DNA of 18,183 bases from contig PWSL01000388.1 of the NCBI GenBank assembly GCA_003563255.1, positions 1-18,183 on the forward strand. The letters run 5' to 3'. Made by a program: the position numbers and the translations under genes. The notes under the pieces are model-generated. The model was given only the letters and a program-made list of their open reading frames with translations, made no database searches and had not been told where the DNA came from. Origin of the DNA: Desulfonatronospira sp. (GTDB lineage: Bacteria > Desulfobacterota > Desulfovibrionia > Desulfovibrionales > Desulfonatronovibrionaceae). This document shows positions 1 to 6,955 of the stretch, piece after piece (within the stretch, counting starts at the first letter, position 1; every line of letters begins with the position of its first letter).

Positions 1-124
1 CGCTCCCACGCTCTGCGTGGGAGCGTATCTGGACCGCTCTGCGGTCATTGGTGGACGCGGAGCGTCCGGTAGATGTTCCCACGCAGAGCGTGGGAACAAT
101 AAAGGAATGATGCCCCGGAGGGGC
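1..124. repeat. array of five triloop hairpins
   Basis: Five perfect palindromes with three-base loops follow one another: 1-25 (11-bp stem, loop TCT), 32-46 (6-bp stem, TCT), 53-67 (6-bp stem, GGA), 75-97 (10-bp stem, AGA) and 112-124 (5-bp stem, GGA). The first and fourth share the stem TCCCACGC/GCGTGGGA, and the first four have a CGC-NNN-GCG core. The loops change from TCT to their complement-like GGA/AGA midway, so the array is roughly an inverted arrangement. The array may continue left of the window. It resembles the REP-type palindrome clusters common in proteobacteria; its mobility is inferred only. Confidence 0.8.
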
Positions 125-198
125 CTCTTTTTCCGTGCAAGGTCGCGGAAAAAGGCGTTTAGCACAAATTTCGGAACAACATGTTGGTCGTTAAAAAC

Positions 199-225
199 GG
201 TTCCTGGTTCTTCGTTCCTGGTTAC
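199..225. repeat. degenerate GGTTCCT heptamer array
   Basis: About 3.7 head-to-tail seven-base units: GGTTCCT, GGTTCTT, CGTTCCT, GGTTAC. A second array of the same heptamer lies at 17122-17147, nearly 17 kb away, also inside a repeat island. Confidence 0.7.
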
Positions 226-227
226 TT

Positions 228-257
228 CTTGTTCCCAGGCTGGAGCCTGGGAACAAG
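228..257. repeat. 14-bp stem palindrome (CTTGTTCCCAGGCT)
   Basis: The arms 228-241 and 244-257 are perfect reverse complements separated by GG. It would form a very stable hairpin. No T-run follows on either strand, so it does not read as a classical intrinsic terminator; on the plus strand it is followed directly by an A/G tract. Confidence 0.8.
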
Positions 258-306
258 AAAAGAAAAGAAAAAGAAAAGAAAAAGAAAAGAAAAGAAAAGA
301 AAAAAA
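255..306. repeat. uninterrupted purine tract, (AAAAG)n-like
   Basis: Fifty-two consecutive purines, mostly AAAAG and AAAAAG units, starting at the end of the 228-257 palindrome. Such slippage-prone tracts vary in length between relatives. No gene reads through it convincingly. Confidence 0.85.
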
Positions 307-325
307 TCTCTGCTTGCATGTTTAT

Positions 326-405
326 GGGGACAGGCAACCCGGCACTTATTTTTTTATTGAACAGGCAACAGATTAGAAAAATAAGTGCCGGGAGAGCCAG
401 TCCCC
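326..405. repeat. module-B palindromic element, copy 1
   Basis: The sequence opens with GGGGACAGGCA and closes with GAGCCAGTCCCC. Inside these ends are perfect 16-base arms (338-353 and 377-392) reading CCCGGCACTTATTTTT and its complement, separated by 23 bases. The same architecture recurs at 2313-2396, 11438-11510 and 16899-16970. It is consistent with a REPIN or small MITE that has no coding capacity of its own. Confidence 0.8.
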
Positions 406-493
406 GTGCTCAACGCGTCCTGTGCATCATTGTAAGTAAAGCCGGGCAGAGGCACCCCAGTGGCACATGCAAAGAGCTTAACTTCACAGATAC

Positions 494-1843
494 TCAACTG
501 GTTATTTTCGCCATAAGCTTTTTAGCACTCTGGTATTCAGGATTCACTTCCAGGGCTTTTTTAAGATACTTGAGAGCATCGTCCGGTTTTTGAAGGGCCA
601 GATAGACTTTGGCAATGTTAAAAGGTATACTGGAGTATTGAGAAAGTAATTCCGGGGTGACCTCCATGGCCTTCTGAAAATTTTCCAGTGCCCTGTAGTA
701 CTCTTTGCCCTGGGCATATGCCATGCCCACGTTATAATACAGGCCCCCATCCATGGGCGCAATCTTAAGAGCCTGTTTGTAGTACCCGATGGACTCCTGC
801 CATTTTCCCTGCTGCCTCAGACTAATGCCGATTTCGTTGAACATCCAGATATCATCTCTGGAAAGTGATGCCCCCTTATGCTCTAAGGCCTTGGCCACAT
901 ACTGCGAGCTCAGGTCAGGACGTTCCTCCCGGATTTTTTTTGCAATCTGCATGTAGGTAGCACTGATTATATCCCTGGCCTGCTTTTGAACCTGCTTTAC
1001 GGCCTGGTTGAAATGCACTTTGGCCTGGTCCTCGTTGTCCATGCGCAAATATGTGTCACCCAGTTCAATCTTTCGCTCATGATTCAGGGGCGAGAGCTTG
1101 TCCATCTTTTTAAGGTATTCCAGCTTCTTTTCCAGATTATTAATGTCTGAATACAATTCAGCAAGCTTTTTCAGTGGTTCCAGGTACATCTTGCTTGTGC
1201 CGGCAGCCTTTAAATAAAATTTTTCAGCTAAATCAAATTGATTTCTTTTTTTTGCAATATCTCCTTTCAGGATGTAAGCTATGGCGCTGTCCGGCTTTTG
1301 CGTCAAGATTTCCTGCGCCACTTTTTCTGCCTGGTCCAGGTGGTTATCCACAAGCATGGACTTGGCTTCATCTACTTTTTTTATCAGTTCATTGTTGGGA
1401 TTTATAGTCAGGGCGATTTTTTGAAGCAGGGAATTCACCGATACAGGTTTGACAATGACATTGTCAGCTCCCATTTCATACATCTGGATAATATTGCTGC
1501 GCTCGGTTTCAGATGTCATGACAACAATTTTGCACTTGTATCCCAGTGTGTTTTTAAGGTTTTTGATATGCAATATGTTGCTGACGCCGTCGATGGAAGC
1601 TTCAACCAGAAAAACCACCTGGTTGAAGCGGGCAAGGAGGGACTTTGTATCAGAGGCGGCTTTTTCAAGACTCTGTTTGTGGTAAAAAGAGCCGGGATCT
1701 TTGCCCATTGCCTTGTACATTGCCTTTATTGCCTTTATGAGCAGGCTGTCCTGAGTTATGGCAATTATACAGCCTTTTCCCTCATTGAGAAAAAACTTGA
1801 CAATTTTTTCATAAATAGTGAGTTTTTTTTTACTGTCTTCCAT
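494..1843 (-). CDS. degenerate receiver domain + TPR repeat protein
   Basis: A 449-residue soluble protein with no signal peptide. Residues about 22-145 look like a response-regulator receiver fold: the conserved Thr (T110 in VVMTS) and Lys (K132 in VIVKP) are present, but the expected phospho-acceptor Asp is replaced by Glu (E81 in FLVEAS). From about residue 155 to the end the protein is helical, with clear TPR units, for example near 188-216, 332-365, 367-400 and 405-438. Receiver-TPR proteins are known in delta-proteobacteria and Vibrio as probable signalling scaffolds; no output or DNA-binding domain is visible. The Glu may mimic a permanently phosphorylated state (inference). No strong Shine-Dalgarno lies before the ATG at 1843. 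It stands alone between two repeat islands. Specific partners cannot be read from the sequence. Confidence 0.9.
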   Translation of the reverse strand: MEDSKKKLTIYEKIVKFFLNEGKGCIIAITQDSLLIKAIKAMYKAMGKDPGSFYHKQSLEKAASDTKSLLARFNQVVFLVEASIDGVSNILHIKNLKNTLGYKCKIVVMTSETERSNIIQMYEMGADNVIVKPVSVNSLLQKIALTINPNNELIKKVDEAKSMLVDNHLDQAEKVAQEILTQKPDSAIAYILKGDIAKKRNQFDLAEKFYLKAAGTSKMYLEPLKKLAELYSDINNLEKKLEYLKKMDKLSPLNHERKIELGDTYLRMDNEDQAKVHFNQAVKQVQKQARDIISATYMQIAKKIREERPDLSSQYVAKALEHKGASLSRDDIWMFNEIGISLRQQGKWQESIGYYKQALKIAPMDGGLYYNVGMAYAQGKEYYRALENFQKAMEVTPELLSQYSSIPFNIAKVYLALQKPDDALKYLKKALEVNPEYQSAKKLMAKITS

Positions 1844-1926
1844 TTTGAGAATGCCTGTAAAACTACATCAAGACCTGTACTTTAGAGCAGGGGGACCAGG
1901 TCGATACTTGAGTAGACATCTGATTT

Positions 1927-1990
1927 GTAACCATTCAGGGGGTGCCGGAACCGGCCAGCAATCAATACCGAGGACCCCCTGAATGGTTAC
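1927..1990. repeat. module-A REPIN-like hairpin, intact copy
   Basis: Perfect 16-base arms GTAACCATTCAGGGGG (1927-1942) and its complement (1975-1990) enclose a 32-base interior that includes, on the minus strand, TCCTCGGTATTGATTGC. This is the cleanest closed copy; related copies lie at 2043-2097, 5794-5857 and 17161-17246, and A halves are fused to module B at 11393-11510 and 16899-17016. Confidence 0.88.
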
Positions 1991-2042
1991 TCTGATTTTG
2001 ATAAAAATATGACCGAATAAATCCGTTTGTATCTGTTTAGCG

Positions 2043-2097
2043 GTAACCATTCAGGGGGGTGCCAGGAACTACAACTGAGTACCCCCTGAATGTTTAC
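2043..2097. repeat. module-A REPIN-like hairpin, second copy
   Basis: The left arm GTAACCATTCAGGGGG is at 2043-2058. The right arm at 2082-2097 differs by one base (GTTTAC instead of GGTTAC). The interior is shorter than in the neighbouring copy, giving 55 bp overall. It lies only 52 bp from the copy at 1927-1990, so the two form a tandem pair. Confidence 0.85.
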
Positions 2098-2192
2098 GTT
2101 AAGCGCGGGGGTTCAGCGCCTGGCACTGGGACTGTCCCCTGGGAAATATCCTGTAGTATTAGCACTACAGCGACATTTTATTTAAGCTGGAA

Positions 2193-2270
2193 GGGGACTG
2201 GCTCTTTTGCCGCCGGATAGTCCGGCCGTTTTACGGTTTTGAGGTCGGCAAAAGTGCCTGTCCCCGGTGG
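2193..2270. repeat. 20-bp inverted repeat containing a 44-bp module shared with 11346-11389
   Basis: The arms 2193-2212 (GGGGACTGGCTCTTTTGCCG) and 2246-2265 match as reverse complements except at two positions. Bases 2227-2270 match the reverse complement of 11346-11389 with about two differences in 44. The ends carry the GGGGACWGGC signature also seen in the module-B elements. Confidence 0.8.
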
Positions 2271-2312
2271 CCCTACAGCGAAACTTATAAAATATAATAT
2301 TGCACCTCAATT

Positions 2313-2396
2313 GGGGACAGGCACCCCCGCACTATTTTATATTATAAATGATCTTGGTATTATTGGAAAAAATAAGTGCGGGGAGAGCCAGTCCCC
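2313..2396. repeat. module-B palindromic element, copy 2
   Basis: It begins GGGGACAGGCACCCCCGCACT and ends GGAGAGCCAGTCCCC. The right arm AAAAATAAGTGCGGGG (2368-2383) pairs with a left arm starting at 2325 that has lost one base. The right flank GAGAGCCAGTCCCC is shared with the copy at 326-405, and both are followed within 80 bases by CACATGCAAA. Confidence 0.78.
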
Positions 2397-2584
2397 ATGC
2401 CACATGCAAACGGCTAAACTGCTACCAGATTAATAATACCGGAGCGGTTTGTCAAACCGGCTATAAGCCATGAATACTATTACTAAGGCGGGCTGTGCCA
2501 GCAACCCAATAAAGAAAAGAGCTTTTTTGACAGGATTAACCCCAGTTAAACATCCCAAAAAGGACCCCGGTTTAATGGGGCAGG

Positions 2585-2634
2585 CCCAGTTAAACCCTGC
2601 TTCGCAGGAAATCCTTCGGATTTGTTTAACCGGG
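2585..2634. repeat. nested three-way-junction palindrome
   Basis: An imperfect outer stem CCCAGTTAAAC (2585-2595) / GTTTAACCGGG (2624-2634) encloses two adjacent perfect triloop hairpins, 2596-2608 (CCTGC-TTC-GCAGG) and 2609-2623 (AAATCC-TTC-GGATTT), with no unpaired bases between them. Upstream, GACAGGATTAA at about 2529 matches the GACAGGATTAACAGGATT repeat at the end of the window. Confidence 0.75.
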
Positions 2635-2788
2635 CAGGCAGGATTAAGAGATTTATGAAGAGAAAATCATTTTTGTCCTGTTTACACCCACACATGGATA
2701 CCCCCATACCCCCATACTTTCTTCCATGGGAGGGGAGTTTACGCCGTGCCCGTGATCCTATCTAGAGGGGCAGGATGTCAAGAAAGTT

Positions 2789-2802
2789 ACCAACATGTTG
2801 GT
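2789..2802. promoter_or_regulatory. 14-bp perfect palindrome upstream of xseB
   Basis: ACCAACATGTTGGT lies 47 bases before the xseB start codon and could be an operator for the xseB-ispA-nth-tgt operon. The 10-base core CAACATGTTG also occurs at 177-186 in non-coding repeat DNA, which weakens the case. No known regulator is assigned. Confidence 0.3.
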
Positions 2803-2848
2803 TTGAAATATGTGCTAAGCGCCAAAAAAATGTATCCAGGATAAATAT

Positions 2849-3067
2849 ATGCCAGCAAAACAAGGAGATTTTGATAAAAAAATGCAGAGGCTGCAAAAAA
2901 TTGTGCAGGAACTGGAAAAAAAGGAGTTGCCCCTGGAAAAGGGAGTACAGTTGTTCAAGGAGGGCATGGAAATCACCCGATCCTGCCGGGAACAGCTGGA
3001 AAAGGCCCGGCATGAAATCAATATGTTAACTGAAAACCCGGAGGATTCAAAGAGAAACGATGAGTGA
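2849..3067 (+). CDS. xseB: exodeoxyribonuclease VII small subunit
   Basis: The 72-residue protein has the XseB pattern: an N-terminal FDKKMQRLQKIVQELEKKELPLE helix followed by LEKGVQLFKEGMEI and CREQLEKA. It is almost entirely helical, with a hydrophilic tail. XseB binds the XseA catalytic subunit to form exonuclease VII, which degrades single-stranded DNA into oligonucleotides; xseA is not in this window. The ATG at 2849 follows an AGGA ribosome binding site at 2838-2841 and gives the usual family length. The stop overlaps the ispA start (ATG at 3060), so the two are translationally coupled. An xseB-ispA pairing is common in proteobacteria. Confidence 0.95.
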   Translation: MPAKQGDFDKKMQRLQKIVQELEKKELPLEKGVQLFKEGMEITRSCREQLEKARHEINMLTENPEDSKRNDE

Positions 3068-3956
3068 TACTTTCAAATCTGAACTTGCTTTACGGGCAGG
3101 GCAGGTTGATGATTACCTCAAGTCCTGCCTGAACCTGGATAAAACCCCCCCGGAGCTGAAAGAGGCCATGAACTACAGCCTCATGGCGGGTGGCAAAAGA
3201 ATCAGGCCTATCCTCTGCCTTGTATGGGGTGAGATGCTGGGGGTATCCTCAAAAAATATTATGCCTTTTGCCGCCGGCCTGGAAATGATTCATACCTACT
3301 CACTGGTGCATGACGATCTGCCGGCCATGGACAACGACGACCTGAGGCGGGGCAAGCCCACCAGCCACAAGAAATTTGGTGAAGCCATGGCTATACTGGC
3401 AGGAGACGCTTTATTGACCCATGCCTTTACCATGATGTTTAACACCGGTCTGCCGGCGCAAAATGTCCTGAATGCCTGCCGTACAGTGGCCGATGCATCA
3501 GGTCCGGAAGGCATGGTAGGGGGACAATGCCTTGATATGGATGCCACAGGCAGGGACAGCATGATCCTGGAAGACCTTCAAGGCATGCACGCCATGAAGA
3601 CCGGGGCCCTGCTGAGGGCCTCATGCTGCAGTGGGGCCATACTTGCCGGCTCAGACCCTGAAGAGGGAAAGGATACTTTAAATGCCTGGGAATTCGGCGG
3701 CAATATCGGACTGGCTTTTCAGATTGTAGATGATATCCTGGATGTTATCGGAGATGAAAAGTCCCTGGGCAAACCCGTAGGCAGCGACCAGTCTGTCAAC
3801 AAATCCACTTACCCAAGGTTTCTGGGGCTTGAAAAAAGCCGAAAACTGGCTCAGGAAGCCTCCAATGCAGCAAAGGCCAGCCTGGGGGATTACCATGGTT
3901 CAGGAAAGGATTTTCTGAACAAGCTGGCCCAGTACATAGTGGACAGGGCGACCTGA
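3060..3956 (+). CDS. ispA: polyprenyl (farnesyl/geranylgeranyl) diphosphate synthase
   Basis: The 298-residue cytosolic trans-prenyltransferase condenses isopentenyl diphosphate with allylic diphosphates to make farnesyl or geranylgeranyl diphosphate for quinones, undecaprenol and similar lipids. The first Asp-rich motif is DDLPAMDNDD at residues 85-94, with the two-residue insertion typical of bacterial short-chain enzymes. The second is DDILD at 224-228. GGKRIRP (44-50) binds substrate diphosphate, and GQCLDM is at 156-161. The start overlaps the xseB stop. A dxs gene often follows ispA in relatives, but here nth follows 18 bases later. The exact product chain length cannot be decided from sequence alone. 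Confidence 0.95.
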   Translation: MSDTFKSELALRAGQVDDYLKSCLNLDKTPPELKEAMNYSLMAGGKRIRPILCLVWGEMLGVSSKNIMPFAAGLEMIHTYSLVHDDLPAMDNDDLRRGKPTSHKKFGEAMAILAGDALLTHAFTMMFNTGLPAQNVLNACRTVADASGPEGMVGGQCLDMDATGRDSMILEDLQGMHAMKTGALLRASCCSGAILAGSDPEEGKDTLNAWEFGGNIGLAFQIVDDILDVIGDEKSLGKPVGSDQSVNKSTYPRFLGLEKSRKLAQEASNAAKASLGDYHGSGKDFLNKLAQYIVDRAT

Positions 3957-3974
3957 AATTCTGGACCGGCTCAG

Positions 3975-5743
<1,769 letters not shown>

Positions 5744-5793
5744 GGCTGAACTGCTGACGGGGATGTAAAAAACCAGCATAAAAAACGGCCACC

Positions 5794-5857
5794 GTAACCA
5801 TTCAGGGGGTCCTCGGTAATGACTAATGGCCGGTATCTGCCCCCCTTGAATGGTTAC
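5794..5857. repeat. module-A REPIN-like hairpin, copy 3
   Basis: The left arm GTAACCATTCAGGGGG (5794-5809) continues into TCCTCGGTAATGACTAATGGCCGG, and the right arm is at 5840-5857 with one extra base. It sits between the converging 3' ends of tgt and the 142-residue gene, a typical REP position, where it might act as a bidirectional transcript 3'-end structure (inference). Confidence 0.85.
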
Positions 5858-5876
5858 CGGCCACCCATGCAGGGTA

Positions 5877-6305
5877 TCAGGGTTCCTGATCTGCGCCGTG
5901 CATCTCCAGTCGGGGCTGTCTGGCCATCATGTCCCAGCATGATCCTTCCCAGCCGGTGATTATGCCCTTGTCGCTGCAACTGGGGCATCGCCAGTAGATC
6001 TGGCCATTACTGAGGTAATCCACGTAAATAATCTCCAGTCGTCCCCGACAGGGGTACCTGTGGGGCCTCCTGCGACAGAATATATCACTGAAAACCGGTC
6101 CGAAAGTGGCGTCTCTGGTAGCCACCCATACAATCCTGCCGAAATAACCGGCCATAATGGAGGAAGATCTGGACATGCAAGGGTCCTGGAATCCTTTTTC
6201 ATCCAGGTACTCCTGCATGTTCACCTTCCAGCAGAACCTCATTTCATCCGCGTCAAAAACAGGGTGTATAGCGTCACGGGAAAGCTTGAGTAGAGTTAAA
6301 ACCAT
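5877..6305 (-). CDS. hypothetical protein with CPxC motif and WEG box
   Basis: A 142-residue protein I cannot assign to a named family. It looks genuinely coding: an aromatic-rich N-terminal half (DADEMRFCWKVNMQEYLDEK near 18-37, GYFGRIVWVATRD near 53-65) and a C-terminal segment QIYWRCPSCSDKGIITGWEG (about 101-120) with a single CPSC pair flanked by aromatic residues, like half a zinc ribbon. No signal peptide or membrane segment is seen. The ATG at 6305 has no clear ribosome binding site, so the start is uncertain. It converges on tgt, with a palindromic repeat between them. The function is unknown. Confidence 0.65.
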   Translation of the reverse strand: MVLTLLKLSRDAIHPVFDADEMRFCWKVNMQEYLDEKGFQDPCMSRSSSIMAGYFGRIVWVATRDATFGPVFSDIFCRRRPHRYPCRGRLEIIYVDYLSNGQIYWRCPSCSDKGIITGWEGSCWDMMARQPRLEMHGADQEP

Positions 6306-6422
6306 TCTGTGTCGTATTTTTAGTTTGCGTTGCCTTGTTTTTTTGAGCTGTGGTTACAGCTCCGTGCCTGTAAAAAAATAACCTTACCCAATATGGCAAA
6401 AAATGCAAGCTCCCAGATTGTG

Positions 6423-6617
6423 TATCTGTTCAGAGTTTTGCATGTGGCACTGGGACCGGATCTTCCGGGACCTCTCCGGGCTGTATGCTCTCCCCTCCGG
6501 CCTGGAAGACCTAAGGGCTGGAAGCTGAGCAGGAAGTCGACCTGTAGGCACTGGTCTTATGAGCCTTAGGCAGGGCAGGGCAGGAAGCCACAAGGCATGC
6601 AAAGCACTGAACAGATA
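6423..6617. repeat. 195-bp element bounded by ~23-bp imperfect inverted repeats
   Basis: The left end TATCTGTTCAGAGTTTTGCATG (from 6423) pairs with the reverse complement of the right end at 6595-6617, which reads GCATGCAAAGCACTGAACAGATA, with two mismatches. The interior has its own GC-rich hairpins (for example CCGGATCTTCCGG at 6457-6469) and no open frame of note. The inner flank GCATGTGGCACTGGG recurs, inverted, near 460-475, so part of this element belongs to a dispersed family. This is the size and form of a MITE; no target-site duplication was identified with confidence. Confidence 0.6.
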
Positions 6618-6708
6618 CTGTGCTGATTTGAAAAAATCAAATCATTACAAAGAGTTGTAGTGTCAAACATATCAGTGATTTTTGAACTACTGCCAGTCAT
6701 ACCTCATG

Positions 6709-6725
6709 CCATGCGCCTCGCGTGG
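6709..6725. repeat. small REP-like hairpin
   Basis: CCATGCGCCTCGCGTGG forms a 7-bp stem (one G-T type mismatch) with loop CCT, followed by CAGG. It resembles CCACGCGAAGCGCGTGG plus CAGG at 18097-18113, so the two probably belong to one family. Confidence 0.55.
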
Positions 6726-6787
6726 CAGGAATTATTGCACATAGCAAGTTGACATCAAAAAACATTTACAAAATTGTAATAAAAAGT

Positions 6788-6816
6788 TTCACTTTTACCA
6801 TTGAGTAATTTATACT
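6788..6816 (+). promoter_or_regulatory. candidate sigma-70 promoter
   Basis: TTCACT (6788-6793), a 17-base spacer and TATACT (6811-6816) form a reasonable -35/-10 pair, placing the transcript start near 6823 and giving a leader of about 130 bases to the GTG at 6956. A TTGACA hexamer at 6749-6754 lies further upstream, but no good -10 sits at the proper distance from it. Confidence 0.45.
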
Positions 6817-6940
6817 GCTTTGGTAGAGATTCTGGTTAACGGGCCGAATGCGTGCTTCAAAGTTGCGGAAAAATTATTTCCTGCCTTCAGATTCAAGCTT
6901 ATGGGCCTGATATTTGAACTATTCGAATCAAGTATATATT

Positions 6941-6948
6941 AAGGAGGG
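6941..6948 (+). promoter_or_regulatory. strong ribosome binding site fixing a GTG start
   Basis: AAGGAGGG is nearly a full Shine-Dalgarno sequence, 7 bases before GTG at 6956. It lies inside the longest open frame (which could begin with TTG at 6914), so it argues against that upstream start. Confidence 0.85.
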
Positions 6949-6955
6949 TTATTTA

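Larger units (their letters stand above)
1..493. other. gene-free region rich in palindromes
   Basis: I find no credible gene here; the open frames carry no recognisable protein and run straight through hairpins and an A/G simple repeat. It holds five triloop hairpins (1-124), an inverted repeat around 127-154, a GGTTCCT heptamer array (199-225), a long palindrome (228-257), an uninterrupted purine run (255-306) and a module-B palindromic element (326-405). Near 458-472 the word GGCACATGCAAA appears; the same word is seen near 2401 and, inverted, near 6437. The region lies downstream of the minus-strand receiver-TPR gene. Confidence 0.75.
1844..2848. other. 1-kb repeat island, no gene seen
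   Basis: The region between the divergent receiver-TPR gene and xseB carries no supported gene. It holds two module-A hairpins (1927-1990, 2043-2097), a GGGACTGTCCC palindrome (2128-2138), two CTACAGCGA words of module C (near 2164 and 2272), a 20-base imperfect inverted repeat (2193-2265), a module-B element (2313-2396), a nested three-way palindrome (2585-2634) and a 14-bp palindrome close to xseB (2789-2802). The last 200 bases presumably contain the promoter for the xseB operon, but I cannot pick a convincing -35/-10 pair. Confidence 0.75.
6306..6955. other. 650-bp non-coding stretch with inverted-repeat element and promoter
   Basis: No gene is supported. The stretch holds a 195-bp inverted-repeat-bounded element (6423-6617), a small REP-like hairpin (6709-6725), an AT-rich block around 6750-6820 with a candidate promoter (6788-6816), a leader of about 130 bases and a strong ribosome binding site at 6941-6948 for the glutamate-synthase-like gene. 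Confidence 0.7.

Noticed and set aside
1..124. CRISPR array
   Set aside because: The palindromes differ in sequence and spacing and there are no equal-length spacers or cas genes.
338..392. Module-B inverted repeat as an intrinsic terminator of the receiver-TPR gene
   Set aside because: The arms are far apart (23-base loop), the T-rich segments are within the stem, and identical structures occur away from gene ends.
17..593. Open frames of about 119 and 91 codons at the start of the window
   Set aside because: They run through hairpins, a purine tract and the antisense of the receiver-TPR gene, and the encoded sequences are low-complexity with no ribosome binding site.
2470..2658. Short open frame of 62 codons
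   Set aside because: It is made of the nested palindrome and its flanking repeat, with no protein-like features.
6723..6739. Sigma-54-like TGGCAG...TTGCA upstream of the glutamate-synthase-like gene
   Set aside because: The spacing between the GG and GC elements is one base too long for a factor that is strict about spacing, and the left half is part of a REP-like hairpin.
6749..6754. Perfect TTGACA -35 hexamer
   Set aside because: No acceptable -10 lies 16-18 bases downstream; the pair at 6788-6816 is better.
6914..6955. Upstream TTG start adding 14 residues to the glutamate-synthase-like protein
   Set aside because: The strong AAGGAGGG at 6941-6948 would lie inside the coding region, and it positions GTG 6956 correctly.
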